In this document: in pieces, positions 41,646 to 50,919 of the stretch
Numbering within the stretch: position 1 is the first letter of the stretch
Layout of the letters: each line of letters begins with the position of its first letter
DNA from: Candidatus Kaistella beijingensis
GTDB lineage: Bacteria > Bacteroidota > Bacteroidia > Flavobacteriales > Weeksellaceae
Length of the DNA stretch: 64,000 nt
Assembly: GCF_020084865.1 (NCBI RefSeq)
Contig: NZ_CP071953.1
Coordinates: 2,542,001-2,606,000, forward strand
Direction: 5' to 3'
Notes under the pieces: generated by a model
The model's database searches: none
Seen by the model: only the letters and a program-made list of their open reading frames with translations
What the model was told of the DNA's origin: nothing
Position numbers and translations under genes: made by a program

Positions 41646-42491
41646 ATGCTCAAAGAAAAAAACATCCTCATCCAAAATCCTGAAACCAAGAACTTTCTTG
41701 CCGACGCTTTTTATCCCGAAACTTCCGAAAAACTTCCACTCGTGATTTTTGCACACGGCTACAAAGGTTACAAAGATTGGGGCGCTTGGAATTTCATGGC
41801 GGAGAAATTTGCTGAGGCAGGTTTTTTCTTTGTAAAATTCAACTTTTCGCACAACGGAACGACGATTGAAAACCCGAAAGATTTTGCAGATTTGGAAGCC
41901 TTCGGTAATAATAATTTCACCAAGGAAATGTCGGATTATGATGCGGTTTTAAATTATTTTTATGACCATCCAATAATTGACCAATCCAAAATCGCCATCA
42001 TCGGTCACAGTCGCGGCGGCGGAATTTCGGTGATTAAAGCGTTTGAAGATGAGCGAGTGAAAGCTTTGATTTCATTGGCGGGAGTCAGTCATTTCGGGTA
42101 TCGTTTTCCGTCCGGCGAAAGATTGGAAGAATGGAAAAATAACGGCGTCATGTTTTCTGAAAACGCACGAACCAAACAACAGATGCCACATTATTACCAA
42201 TTTTTTGAGGATTATAAAAATAATGAAGACCGATTTAGTGTTCAGCGTTGCGCACAAAATCTCACAAAACCGTTTTTAATTATTCAGGGAACAAATGATG
42301 AAGCGGTGAAAGATAAAGAAGCGTTTCTACTAAACGAATGGTGCAAAACTTCCGAACTTTTCCTCATGGAAAATGCCAATCATGTTTTTGGTGCTAAAGA
42401 ACCATGGACAGAAGATTTTATGCCAAAAGATTTGGATATTGCTGTTGAAAAAATGATTAATTTTCTGAAGAATAATTTTGATAGAGATTAA
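41646..42491 (+). CDS. Alpha/beta hydrolase family protein
   Basis: 281 residues from the ATG at 41646; TAAATTTG at 41635-41642 ends 3 bp before it, so the transcript is nearly leaderless. Core motifs: LPLVIFAHGYKGYKDWGAWN (oxyanion region), nucleophile Ser in IIGHSRGGG, acidic residue in QGTNDEAV and His in ENANHVFGA. No signal peptide, so it is cytoplasmic. It resembles dienelactone-hydrolase/esterase-like proteins; substrate unknown. Confidence 0.88.
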   Translation: MLKEKNILIQNPETKNFLADAFYPETSEKLPLVIFAHGYKGYKDWGAWNFMAEKFAEAGFFFVKFNFSHNGTTIENPKDFADLEAFGNNNFTKEMSDYDAVLNYFYDHPIIDQSKIAIIGHSRGGGISVIKAFEDERVKALISLAGVSHFGYRFPSGERLEEWKNNGVMFSENARTKQQMPHYYQFFEDYKNNEDRFSVQRCAQNLTKPFLIIQGTNDEAVKDKEAFLLNEWCKTSELFLMENANHVFGAKEPWTEDFMPKDLDIAVEKMINFLKNNFDRD

Positions 42492-42524
42492 GCGAAAAAA
42501 AGACTGAAAATTTTCATTCAATTT

Positions 42525-43181
42525 TTATTTTACGGCTTTCTTTTGAATGTCTTTCAAAATCTGGCTCAGGTTTTTTTTAGAAAGTGCGTCGGCGGAATAA
42601 CTGAAGAATGGACCTTTTGGTGTTTTTCCGTTTGCACGTTCTGCGTTCAGCTGTTCTGCGGAATATTCCGGATAGGTTTTTTTACCTTCCATGGAAGTTT
42701 CCGATGATGCCTTTTGCGAATAGATTTTTTTGGAGGTCTTTAAGTCGTACACTTCCAAGATTGCAAACGCTTCATTTTTGCTGAATTGATAAGGTTGACT
42801 CAATTCTAAGGAAGCAATTTGGTCGGCCACTTTTTTGGTTCTTACGTTCACGAGATAATCGAAATCGGAGTTGTTTTTTAAGCTTTCCAACTGCTCCAAG
42901 TCGGGGTTTAATGAAATTTTTGCAGGCAAAAGGTTTTTGGTTATAGCTTCGTCAATAGAAACTGCATTTCCTTTACTTAAAGAATTAAAGCTGTTTAGAA
43001 TTTGGACATTCATTTTCTCACGTTCCACAGAATTCAAGTCAGAATAAATGTTATTAATCAGCCATTTTTTATTTTGCGTAAAAACCAAAGCGCCGCTTAA
43101 GCCGTTATAATCCCTGTTAACAGGAACATGACAACTTTGTAGGACGAAGATTAGGATTAAATAAAAACTTATTTTTTTCAT
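42525..43181 (-). CDS. Putative lipoprotein of unknown function
   Basis: 218 residues from the ATG at 43181, because MKKISFYLILIFVLQSC is an SPII signal (Cys17); the in-frame ATG at 43208 overlaps the upstream gene. No domain was recognised. The body is soluble and Lys/Ser-rich, with a segment reading DYLVNVRTKKVADQIASLEL. It starts 2 bp after the flavin-reductase stop, so it is cotranscribed with it. Confidence 0.65.
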   Translation of the reverse strand: MKKISFYLILIFVLQSCHVPVNRDYNGLSGALVFTQNKKWLINNIYSDLNSVEREKMNVQILNSFNSLSKGNAVSIDEAITKNLLPAKISLNPDLEQLESLKNNSDFDYLVNVRTKKVADQIASLELSQPYQFSKNEAFAILEVYDLKTSKKIYSQKASSETSMEGKKTYPEYSAEQLNAERANGKTPKGPFFSYSADALSKKNLSQILKDIQKKAVK

Positions 43182-43183
43182 AT

Positions 43184-44008
43184 TTATTTTTGAATCAAGA
43201 GGTTCCACGCTTCCGCAATTTTATTTTCTAAAAGTAATTTTTGAGCATCTAAATGTTTCGATTCATCAGAATGAAAATCCCCATTCGGCAATTTTTCCAC
43301 GTTTGCGAGCATTCCTAAATCGTTACCAGTAAATACTATGCTGTATTTAATTTCATTGGGCAGCAAATCAAAACCGATTCCTTTTGTGACTAATGGTTTT
43401 GGAACTTCGAACAAATTATTTTCATTATTTCTGGAATACCAATTCCCGCCCAATCTCGCAACCAAATCCAATTTCATTTGGTCTAGATTTCCTTCCTCGT
43501 TCAAATATTCTTCACGAACATGAATTTTAAGGATTTCGCAAATCACTAAATTTCCTGCACCGCCTTCCGTTCCCAAATGTTTGATTTCTAAAACTTTGCA
43601 TTCTAAGTTTACGGGACAATCGTCAATTAATTTTGGTCGGACTACATCGGAATCTTTCATTGTTAATCCAGATTTTACAAATTCATTCACGCCTTTTTCA
43701 TATTCGGTTGAAGCTAGAGAAATTTGTTGTACGATTTTGAAATTCACGATTCCAATCACCACTTCAGGAATTTCCAAAACGTTTTCCAAAGTGTGTTTCG
43801 TCGTATTATCTCGAACTCTTCTCGCAGGTGAAAAAATCACAACCGGCGGATTCGAGCTGAACATATTGAAAAAACTGAATGGGCTTAAATTGATGTTTCC
43901 GTCTTTGTCTATAGTGGAAGCCAACGCAATGGGACGAGGCGCAATCGCTGTCTGCAAAAGCGTTTGAAGCTGAAGGTTGTTTAAATCTTTTGGTGAGATT
44001 GTTTTCAT
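43184..44008 (-). CDS. Flavin reductase family protein (DIM6/NTAB type)
   Basis: 274 residues. The split-barrel flavin-binding pattern is visible: IAPRPIALASTIDKDGNINL, SPFSFFNMFSSNPPVVIFSP, DTTKHTLENV, and CPVNLECKVLEI. It binds FMN and resembles NAD(P)H:flavin oxidoreductases that serve flavin-dependent monooxygenases. It is close to the tyrosine-degradation genes, but a direct link is unproven. First gene of a pair with the lipoprotein. Confidence 0.88.
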   Translation of the reverse strand: MKTISPKDLNNLQLQTLLQTAIAPRPIALASTIDKDGNINLSPFSFFNMFSSNPPVVIFSPARRVRDNTTKHTLENVLEIPEVVIGIVNFKIVQQISLASTEYEKGVNEFVKSGLTMKDSDVVRPKLIDDCPVNLECKVLEIKHLGTEGGAGNLVICEILKIHVREEYLNEEGNLDQMKLDLVARLGGNWYSRNNENNLFEVPKPLVTKGIGFDLLPNEIKYSIVFTGNDLGMLANVEKLPNGDFHSDESKHLDAQKLLLENKIAEAWNLLIQK

Positions 44009-44150
44009 TGATATTGAAAGTTATTTTTTAACACTTTACGTACTTAAGTTATTAGTTTTTCACTTTGAAAACATTTAGAAGAGTTAAGTTAAAAAATCGA
44101 AGATTTTATTCTAAAGTGAACTGCATTTAATTAATTAGTGACTAAAATGT

Positions 44151-45398
44151 TTAGTTTGGAGGCAAAATTTTCCCAGAAACTTCACCAAAACCAACCCTAA
44201 TTCCATCCTTCTCTGCAAAACCTCTCATGATAATCGTGTCGTGGTCTTCAATAAATTTTCTTTCTTGTCCGTCATTTAATTTTAAAGGATTCTGTCCGCG
44301 CCAAGTTAATTCCAACATCGAGCCGAATGAGTTAGGATTTTCACCCGAAATCGTTCCTGAAGCGTACATATCGCCAACTTCCACATTACATCCGTTTATT
44401 GTGTGATGCGCCAATTGCTGCGTCATATTCCAGTACATAAATTTGTAGTTGCTTTGGGAAATTAAACTTTCAGTTCCGTTTTCTGGCTGTATATAAACTT
44501 CTAGATTAATGTCGAAATTTTTGTCGCCGCTGAATTTTAGATAATCCAAAACTTCAGGTTCTTGCTTTGGAGATTCGGTTCTGAACGGATTTAAAGCTTC
44601 CAAAGTTACAACCCACGGAGAAATTGAGCTTCCAAAATTTTTCCCCAAAAATGGGCCGAGCGGAACATATTCCCAACTTTGAATATCTCTTGCCGACCAA
44701 TCGTTGAAAAGCACCATTCCGAAAATCACCTCCTCCGCTTCAGCAGTGGAAATACTTTCGCCCATTTCAGTGTTTTTATTCACGATAAATGCCATTTCCA
44801 ATTCAAAATCGAGTTGTTTAGAAGGACCGAAAATTGGTGAATCCAAATCTGCAGGTTTTGTCTGACCTTTCGGACGAATGATTTCCGTTCCAGAAACCAC
44901 AATCGAGGAAGCGCGACCGTGATAACCCACCGGAAGATGTTTCCAGTTCGGAAGCAGCGCATTTGCAGGATCACGGAACATTTTTCCAACATTGGTTGCA
45001 TGTTCGATGCTGCTGTAAAAATCGGTATAATTGGGAACGTGAACCGGCATCATCATTTTCACTTGGTCGAGTTCGTAAAAACATTCTTCGATGGTTTTTT
45101 CGTCATTTGCCAACTTTGAATTTTCATCCAAAAGTTCCTGAATTTTTAAACGGACTGCATTGGTTACGGGTTTTCCAAGCTCGATGAATTCGTTTAAAGT
45201 ATAGGCTTCGAACACGTTATCGTTTAAACCTTCGATTTCATCAAAAAAACCGTAGTCGTAAAGTGTCGCCAAATCGATGACTAAATCTCCGATTCTGGTG
45301 CAACAGGCGATGTATTCTTTATTGAAAACCGCTACACCAAACGGAATATTATGGATGGAAAAATCTGAATTTTCAGGATAATTTACAAATGATCGCAT
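44151..45398 (-). CDS. fahA: Fumarylacetoacetase
   Basis: 415 residues from the ATG at 45398 (MRSFVNYPENSDFSIHNIPF); an in-frame ATG lies at 45425. It has an N-terminal SH3-like domain (about 1-115) and a C-terminal FAH hydrolase domain with PNYTDFYSSIEHATNVG (metal Asp), LPVGYHGRASSIVVSG, FELEMAFIV and FNDWSARDIQSWEY. It splits fumarylacetoacetate into fumarate and acetoacetate, the last step of tyrosine breakdown. It is in the same neighbourhood as hppD and hmgA. Confidence 0.96.
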   Translation of the reverse strand: MRSFVNYPENSDFSIHNIPFGVAVFNKEYIACCTRIGDLVIDLATLYDYGFFDEIEGLNDNVFEAYTLNEFIELGKPVTNAVRLKIQELLDENSKLANDEKTIEECFYELDQVKMMMPVHVPNYTDFYSSIEHATNVGKMFRDPANALLPNWKHLPVGYHGRASSIVVSGTEIIRPKGQTKPADLDSPIFGPSKQLDFELEMAFIVNKNTEMGESISTAEAEEVIFGMVLFNDWSARDIQSWEYVPLGPFLGKNFGSSISPWVVTLEALNPFRTESPKQEPEVLDYLKFSGDKNFDINLEVYIQPENGTESLISQSNYKFMYWNMTQQLAHHTINGCNVEVGDMYASGTISGENPNSFGSMLELTWRGQNPLKLNDGQERKFIEDHDTIIMRGFAEKDGIRVGFGEVSGKILPPN

Positions 45399-45478
45399 AT
45401 CGATATTTTTAAGATTAAGGTTCAAAGTTTAAAGCTTTTTTCTTCAAACGATGAACCTTGTTGACTGTTTGTTGTTGT

Positions 45479-45940
45479 TTACTTTTTGTTGATTGCGCTT
45501 TCCTCAATCCACCGTTCTTTGGAATTGACGTCGATGAGGTAGAGGATTTTTTTCTGCTTCGTCATCAGCAAAGTTTTGGTTACTGGAAGCGGAATTTTTT
45601 TGCCTTCAAGTTGGTCTGCACGCATGGAAATAATGTTGTGCTTACTTCGGACTACATCACCAGAAAAAACATTGGAGGAGCTTTTTCCGTTAGATTTGTC
45701 ATCAAACATTTCCACGAAAGTGGCGTTTTTGCCTTTAATAATGATAAAGCTTCTTTCGGTATGGTCGGGAAAATCTTTGATCAAAACAAATTTAGTGTCG
45801 TCTATATTTTCATTTTGTAAGTTTTGATTGATTCCGCGTCGCTCTTCCAGTCGGTCGAGAATTGCGTTAATTGAAGCGTATTGTGCTTTCAAGCTTGCTG
45901 CAGAAATCACCAATAAAATACTGAATATGAATTTTTTCAT
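45479..45940 (-). CDS. Small secreted protein of unknown function
   Basis: 153 residues with a Sec signal (MKKFIFSILLVISAASLKAQ). No domain was recognised; the mature part is charged and probably folds as a small beta protein (KFVLIKDFPDHTERSFIIIK). It lies between hppD and fahA in the same direction, but nothing links it to tyrosine catabolism. Confidence 0.6.
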   Translation of the reverse strand: MKKFIFSILLVISAASLKAQYASINAILDRLEERRGINQNLQNENIDDTKFVLIKDFPDHTERSFIIIKGKNATFVEMFDDKSNGKSSSNVFSGDVVRSKHNIISMRADQLEGKKIPLPVTKTLLMTKQKKILYLIDVNSKERWIEESAINKK

Positions 45941-46018
45941 GAACTAAATTTCTTTTTTAAATAATGACTCTCTTTGGTGCGAAAACCAACGTCCAGCTTC
46001 CATCATCCATCATCCAGC

Positions 46019-47149
46019 TTAAAGATTTCCTCTTTTCGCTTGCTCTCTTTCCAAAGCTTCAAACAATGCCTTGAAATTTCCTGCGCCGAAACTTTGTGCA
46101 CCGTGTCTTTCAATGATTTCGTAGAAAAGAGTAGGGCGGTCTTCAACGGGTTTGGTGAAAATTTGCAAAAGATAACCCTCTTCATCGTGGTCGATTAGAA
46201 TTCCAAGTTCTTCCAGTTTTTTCAAATCTTCGTCGATATGGCCCACTCTTTCGGGAACCATTTCGTAGTACGCTTCAGGTGGAGCTGATAAAAATTCAAC
46301 ACCTCTAGCTTTTAATTCTGTAACGGTTTTAATGATGTCTTTTGTGGCGACTGCGATGTGTTGAACGCCTTCCCCTTCATAAAAATCCAAATATTCTTCA
46401 ACCTGCGATTTTTTCTTTCCTTCGGCTGGTTCGTTAATTGGGAATTTTGCGTAACCGTTTCCGTTGCTCATTACCTTCGACATTAAGGCGGAATATTCCG
46501 TATTGATTTGCTTGTCGTCAAAACTTAAAATATTTACAAATCCCATCACTTCTTCGTACCATTTTACAACGGGCAACATTCTGTCCCAACCCACATTTCC
46601 TACGCAGTGGTCAACGTACAAAAGTCCAACATCAGATGGATTGTAATCACTTTCCCATTTTTCGTAACCAGGCATAAACGGACCTTCGTAATTTTTTCTT
46701 TCCACGAACATGTGCACTGTTTCGCCATAAGTGTAAATTCCCGACATGCGAACTTCACCGAACTCGTCTGTAATGGTTTTCGGTTCCATATAGGGTTTTC
46801 CGCCACGTTTTACCGTTTCCTCGAATGCGGAATAAGCGTCATCTACCCAAAGTGCTAAAATTTTTACACCATCGCCATGTTTTTTTTGGTGCTCACAAAT
46901 CGGTGAATCAGAATTTAAACCAGACGTTAAAACCAAACGGATTTTCCCTTGTTGAACAACATAAGAAGCTCTGTCGCGTACTCCCGTTTCCGGACCTGCA
47001 TAAGCAACTGACTGAAAACCAAATGCGGTTTTGTAATAATGCGCCGCCTGTTTCGCATTACCTACATAAAATTCAATGTAATCTGTTCCGTTAATGGGCA
47101 AAAAATTCTCTGCCTCTGCAATTTTTTCTGCAAATGTAAGTGTTGACAT
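46019..47149 (-). CDS. hppD: 4-hydroxyphenylpyruvate dioxygenase
   Basis: 376 residues. Two vicinal-oxygen-chelate repeats; the C-terminal one carries the iron ligands in LYVDHCVGNV (His), GVQHIAVATKDI (His) and PTLFYEIIERHG (Glu). It converts 4-hydroxyphenylpyruvate to homogentisate. The typical ending QSFGAGNFKALFEALEREQ is complete. Together with hmgA and fahA nearby it forms most of the homogentisate pathway; maleylacetoacetate isomerase is not seen in the window. Confidence 0.96.
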   Translation of the reverse strand: MSTLTFAEKIAEAENFLPINGTDYIEFYVGNAKQAAHYYKTAFGFQSVAYAGPETGVRDRASYVVQQGKIRLVLTSGLNSDSPICEHQKKHGDGVKILALWVDDAYSAFEETVKRGGKPYMEPKTITDEFGEVRMSGIYTYGETVHMFVERKNYEGPFMPGYEKWESDYNPSDVGLLYVDHCVGNVGWDRMLPVVKWYEEVMGFVNILSFDDKQINTEYSALMSKVMSNGNGYAKFPINEPAEGKKKSQVEEYLDFYEGEGVQHIAVATKDIIKTVTELKARGVEFLSAPPEAYYEMVPERVGHIDEDLKKLEELGILIDHDEEGYLLQIFTKPVEDRPTLFYEIIERHGAQSFGAGNFKALFEALEREQAKRGNL

Positions 47150-47289
47150 CTTTCTCTTTTTTTACTTTTATTCAGTAAGCTAATTTACAAAATTTGAATG
47201 AATTTAAATTTAACACATCTTGCTTTAATCTCAAAATTAATATTATGATAAGATTAAGTTATGTTACCAATGTTTATTCGTAATACAAT

Positions 47290-47365
47290 AGTTTTGTCCT
47301 GAAATAAAGAGAAAAAAATTGTGATATCAAGGAAATGAACCGCAGAAATGTGGTTCGTTTTTTTC
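47290..47365 (+). ncRNA. Possible small RNA (promoter-like box plus terminator, no ORF)
   Basis: TAGTTTTG (47290-47297) fits the TAnnTTTG -7 consensus on the plus strand. About 40 bp later GAACCGCA pairs with TGTGGTTC (47337-47356; GAAA loop, one G-T pair), followed by a long T-tract. Both flanking genes are on the other strand, so neither uses this terminator. A roughly 60-nt transcript is possible; there is no clear -33 box. Confidence 0.25.
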
Positions 47366-47373
47366 TTACCGAT

Positions 47374-47955
47374 TCAAAGAAACAGTTTATTTTTTGTTCG
47401 GGAGTATGTTTCTGGTGTTATTTGCAGATAGGTCGAGATCATTTTGTCGGTAAGTCTTTTTTCCAGTTCAGGGTTTTCTTTTAGAAACGTAGCTACTTTT
47501 TCCTGAGGCGTTAAGGAGGTTAAAAATTCAATTCTTTTGATTTGAAAGTTCTGGAAATCCTCTAAGATTTTCGTGTAAATGTTTTTTGCTTTTTCAGATT
47601 TTGAAATAAATTCCTGGAAATACGACTTTTTAATACTAAAAACCTCCGAGTTTTCTAAAGACTGAATATTGGCAGGACTTCCCACTTTTTCTGAAAAACT
47701 GATGAGAATGGTGCAGAATTCATTTTCCTTCGCGAACAATCTTGTAAACTCTGAACCGTTTTGATTGGTGTGAAATGTTCGCAGAATTCCTTTGTTTACA
47801 AAGTAAATCTTTTGGCAGATTTCACCTGCGTTGAGGATAATTTCATTCTTTTTGAAAGTTTCTTTTTGAAAGTATTTTTGAATCAGAGTTTCATCTTCAT
47901 CATTTAATTCGGAAAAAGTTTTTACGAAATTTATAAAAGGTAAAAATTCAGACAT
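47374..47955 (-). CDS. Crp/Fnr family transcriptional regulator (second)
   Basis: 193 residues. The cNMP-binding-type N-terminus (KETFKKNEIILNAGEICQKI, FVNKGILRTFHTNQNG, EFTRLFAKENEFC) is followed by a short C-terminal HTH (LTDKMISTYLQITPETYSRTKNKL). It lacks an Fnr-type Cys set. It lies between the CoA-transferase and hppD on the same strand and could control the tyrosine genes, but no palindrome like that at 707-722 was seen here. Confidence 0.85.
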   Translation of the reverse strand: MSEFLPFINFVKTFSELNDEDETLIQKYFQKETFKKNEIILNAGEICQKIYFVNKGILRTFHTNQNGSEFTRLFAKENEFCTILISFSEKVGSPANIQSLENSEVFSIKKSYFQEFISKSEKAKNIYTKILEDFQNFQIKRIEFLTSLTPQEKVATFLKENPELEKRLTDKMISTYLQITPETYSRTKNKLFL

Positions 47956-48063
47956 TCAAACAAAAATTTGTAGTTTAAAGATAATGAATTTCGGAATACG
48001 CAACGACAAAAAAAAATCCCTTTCTTTATTATTGAACGAGATTTTAATTCTATAAAAATTTAT

Positions 48064-49344
48064 TTAGATTTCGCATTTAAATCTTTCAAAAGCCGCTTTC
48101 TCAAGCATTTCCCGATCATCGGGATGCGAAATTCCGATGAGTGCTTTTGCTCTTTCACGCAGACTTTTTCCGTATAAATTCACGGTTCCGTATTCTGTAC
48201 AGACGTAATGAATGTGACCTCTCGTTGTCACCACTCCCGCTCCTTGTTTCAAGAACGGTACAATTCTCGGGATTCCTTTGTTGGTTCTTGAAGAAATCGC
48301 CATAATTGGTTTTCCGCCTTCTGAAAGTGCGGCTCCACGCATGAAATCCATTTGTCCGCCGATTCCCGAAAACTGATAAGTTCCGATGGAATCTGCACAA
48401 ACTTGTCCTGTTAAATCAATTTCAATTGCGGAATTAATGGCGTGCATTTTCTTGTTCTTCATAATGTTGATCGGGAAATTCACGTGCTGCACATCCATAA
48501 ACGCAATCGAAGGATTGTTGTCCACGAAATCGTATAATTTTTTAGTTCCGAAACAGAAACTGGTAATCGTTCTGTTCAAATGAGTTCCTTTGAATTTATT
48601 GTTTACTACGTCATTCAAAATCAAATCTACGATACCGTCGCTCAACATTTCGGTGTGAACGCCAAGATTTTTATGGTTATTTAAACATTTCAAAACCGCA
48701 TCAGGAATGGTTCCGATTCCCATTTGCAAAGTGGATTCATCATCCACAATTTCAGCAACATTCTTCCCAATTTCCATTTCGATGTCGGTCACTTTTGCGC
48801 CGTAATCTAAAGTCATTAATTCCTCATCATTCCAAACCATTTTGTCGATTCGGCTGTAGTGAATCATTCCGTCACCATGAGTTCTTGGCATTTTTGGATT
48901 CACAATCGCGATGATTTTTTTGGCGTGATCCACCGCTCCTCTCGCAACATCCACCGAAGTTCCCAATGTACAGTAACCATGTTGATCGGGCGGGGAAACC
49001 GTTACCAAAGCAACATCAAGTGGCAGAATTCCATTTTTGAAAAGTGTTGGAATTTCACTTAAAAAGATGGGAACAAAATCGCCTCTTTCGCAATTCACGG
49101 CTTCACGAACGGGAGTTGAGGTAAATAAAGATTTGATAAAAAAACTGTCTTTATATTCAGGTTTTGCAATTTCTACGCTCCCTTGTTGTGTGATGGAAAC
49201 GAGTTCCACATCCTTCAATCTTGCAGATTGTTTTGCTAATTCCTCGTAAAATAAATTGGGGGTACATGCACTTCCATGTCCGAAAATTCGGTCGCCACTT
49301 TTGATGATGGAAACGGCTTCTTCGGCGCTTACATAATTGATCAT
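48064..49344 (-). CDS. Acetyl-CoA hydrolase/CoA-transferase family protein
   Basis: 426 residues. Two-domain class I CoA-transferase fold: GDRIFGHGSACTPN near the N-terminus, VSPPDQHGYCTLGTSVD, STLQMGIGTIPDAVL, the likely nucleophile Glu in INSAIEIDLTGQV, and the Gly-rich loop SGIGGQMDFMRGA. It is similar to 4-hydroxybutyrate/acetate CoA-transferases. Near the tyrosine genes it might activate acetoacetate, a product of FahA, but that is an inference. Single gene with its own gap on both sides. Confidence 0.88.
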   Translation of the reverse strand: MINYVSAEEAVSIIKSGDRIFGHGSACTPNLFYEELAKQSARLKDVELVSITQQGSVEIAKPEYKDSFFIKSLFTSTPVREAVNCERGDFVPIFLSEIPTLFKNGILPLDVALVTVSPPDQHGYCTLGTSVDVARGAVDHAKKIIAIVNPKMPRTHGDGMIHYSRIDKMVWNDEELMTLDYGAKVTDIEMEIGKNVAEIVDDESTLQMGIGTIPDAVLKCLNNHKNLGVHTEMLSDGIVDLILNDVVNNKFKGTHLNRTITSFCFGTKKLYDFVDNNPSIAFMDVQHVNFPINIMKNKKMHAINSAIEIDLTGQVCADSIGTYQFSGIGGQMDFMRGAALSEGGKPIMAISSRTNKGIPRIVPFLKQGAGVVTTRGHIHYVCTEYGTVNLYGKSLRERAKALIGISHPDDREMLEKAAFERFKCEI

Positions 49345-49482
49345 TCTGTTATTTTTTGTGAGTTAAATCTTTATTAAAACATTCTCAAAAATACGATTTT
49401 CAAGTAAGATTTGAAAGGTGAGATTTGTCAATGGAAAGTTAAATTTTCACAAAAGAATAAATTTCTCAGAACTGCGTACGCA

Positions 49483-49619
49483 AACCTTTGGTTTGTGTTC
49501 GAAATGACGGTCTCATCTTTTTTGAAACGGGGGAATTGGGAGCGCCGGCGAAGCCGGCGCTCCCAATTCCTCACCCAAAAATAAACATCGAAAAAGTCAT
49601 TCCGAGCAAAGCGAGGAAT
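49483..49619. repeat. Miniature symmetric element with central hairpin, copy C
   Basis: The right terminal repeat (49597-49619, TCATTCCGAG...GAGGAAT) is intact. The left one (about 49483-49507) is degenerate but ends in TTCGAAATGA. The perfect 18-bp stem (49532-49549 with 49553-49570, loop GAA) sits at the centre. Same layout as copies A and B. Confidence 0.65.
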
Positions 49620-49631
49620 TTTAACCTCAAC

Positions 49632-50819
49632 TTATTCCTGACTTCTGTCTCCCAAATGATTTTCAGGTGTTTCCAACCATGAAGTGGCGTAACTTGGATC
49701 TTCTATTTTCATCGCTTCTTCCGTCAGTTTCAAAGGTCGGAAAGGATCGACCATCACTGCATATTCCTCCGTAAATTTTTTGCCGATGCTTCGTTCCATC
49801 GCACCTGGATGTGGACCGTGAACAATTCCACCTGGATGAAGCGTGAAATCCATTAAATCGATATGGTTTCTGCTCATGAAATCTCCTTCGGTATAGAACA
49901 AAACCTCGTCGGAATCAATGTTTGAGTGATTGTACGGAGCAGGAATTGCAAGCGGATGATAATCGTACATTCTCGCCACAAAAGAACAAACCACGAAATT
50001 GTGAGCCTCAAAATTCTGGTGAATTGGCGGCGGTAAATGAACACGACCTGTAATCGGTTCAAAGTTTTTGATGTTGAATTTGTAAGGATAGAAAAATCCG
50101 TCCCAACCAACCACGTCAAAAGGATGGGTTGCGTAAATGAAATCCCAAATTTGATTTTCCTTTTTTACTTTAATTAAAAACTCGCCTCTTTCGTCTTTCG
50201 GTTCCACAAAAGATGGCGCAATGATGTCTCTCTCACAAAACGGTGAATGCTCCAAAAGTTGCCCGAATTCGTTTCTGTAACGTTTAGGCGTATAAATCGG
50301 GGAGTGTGCTTCAACAAAGAAAATTACGTTTTTTTCGTCTTTAAAATCAATGTGATAAATTGTTCCGCGTGGAATGATTAAATAATCTCCAACAGAAAAA
50401 TCCAGATTTCCGACAAAAGTTTTCAACGTTCCGTTACCTTCGTGGATGAAGAGGAGTTCGTCGCACTCTGCGTTTTTGTAAAAATATTCGGAGGATTTTC
50501 TTGGTTTTGCGAGTCCCATTTTCAGGTCGTTGTTCAACATGAGAACTTTTCGGCTGTCGAGAAAATCGTCTTCAGCAATAACGTTCATTCCTTTGAACAT
50601 TCGCGGCGTCACATTTTTTTCCACCGCGATTTTGGGAGTTACATCTTTCGGCTCGCTGATCGATTTGATCTGTGTAGGTCGATGAATGTGATAAAGAAGC
50701 GACGAAATTCCATGAAAACCTTCCGTCCCGAAAAGTTGCTCGTAATAGAATTGCTCGTCTTCGGATTTGAAAATGGTGTGGCGTTTCTGTGGGACTTTTC
50801 CCGATTGATGGTATCTCAT
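49632..50819 (-). CDS. hmgA: Homogentisate 1,2-dioxygenase
   Basis: 395 residues, cupin fold. The iron-binding C-terminal region HIDLMDFTLHPGGIVHGPHP with the following GAMERSIG carries the His and Glu ligands; ECDELLFIHEGNGTLKTFVG and VEAHSPIYTPKRYRNEFGQL are typical. It opens homogentisate to maleylacetoacetate, between HppD and FahA in tyrosine breakdown. It is shorter than the human enzyme, as in other Bacteroidota. Its last bases lie 13 bp from repeat copy C. Confidence 0.95.
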   Translation of the reverse strand: MRYHQSGKVPQKRHTIFKSEDEQFYYEQLFGTEGFHGISSLLYHIHRPTQIKSISEPKDVTPKIAVEKNVTPRMFKGMNVIAEDDFLDSRKVLMLNNDLKMGLAKPRKSSEYFYKNAECDELLFIHEGNGTLKTFVGNLDFSVGDYLIIPRGTIYHIDFKDEKNVIFFVEAHSPIYTPKRYRNEFGQLLEHSPFCERDIIAPSFVEPKDERGEFLIKVKKENQIWDFIYATHPFDVVGWDGFFYPYKFNIKNFEPITGRVHLPPPIHQNFEAHNFVVCSFVARMYDYHPLAIPAPYNHSNIDSDEVLFYTEGDFMSRNHIDLMDFTLHPGGIVHGPHPGAMERSIGKKFTEEYAVMVDPFRPLKLTEEAMKIEDPSYATSWLETPENHLGDRSQE

Positions 50820-50919
50820 TTTTACATTTTTACTCTAGGTAAATTTAATGAAATTTTCAGACTTCGGAAAAGAAGAGATTGTAAGATTGCGATAAAGACA
50901 AAAACAGTGCTGTCGAACA

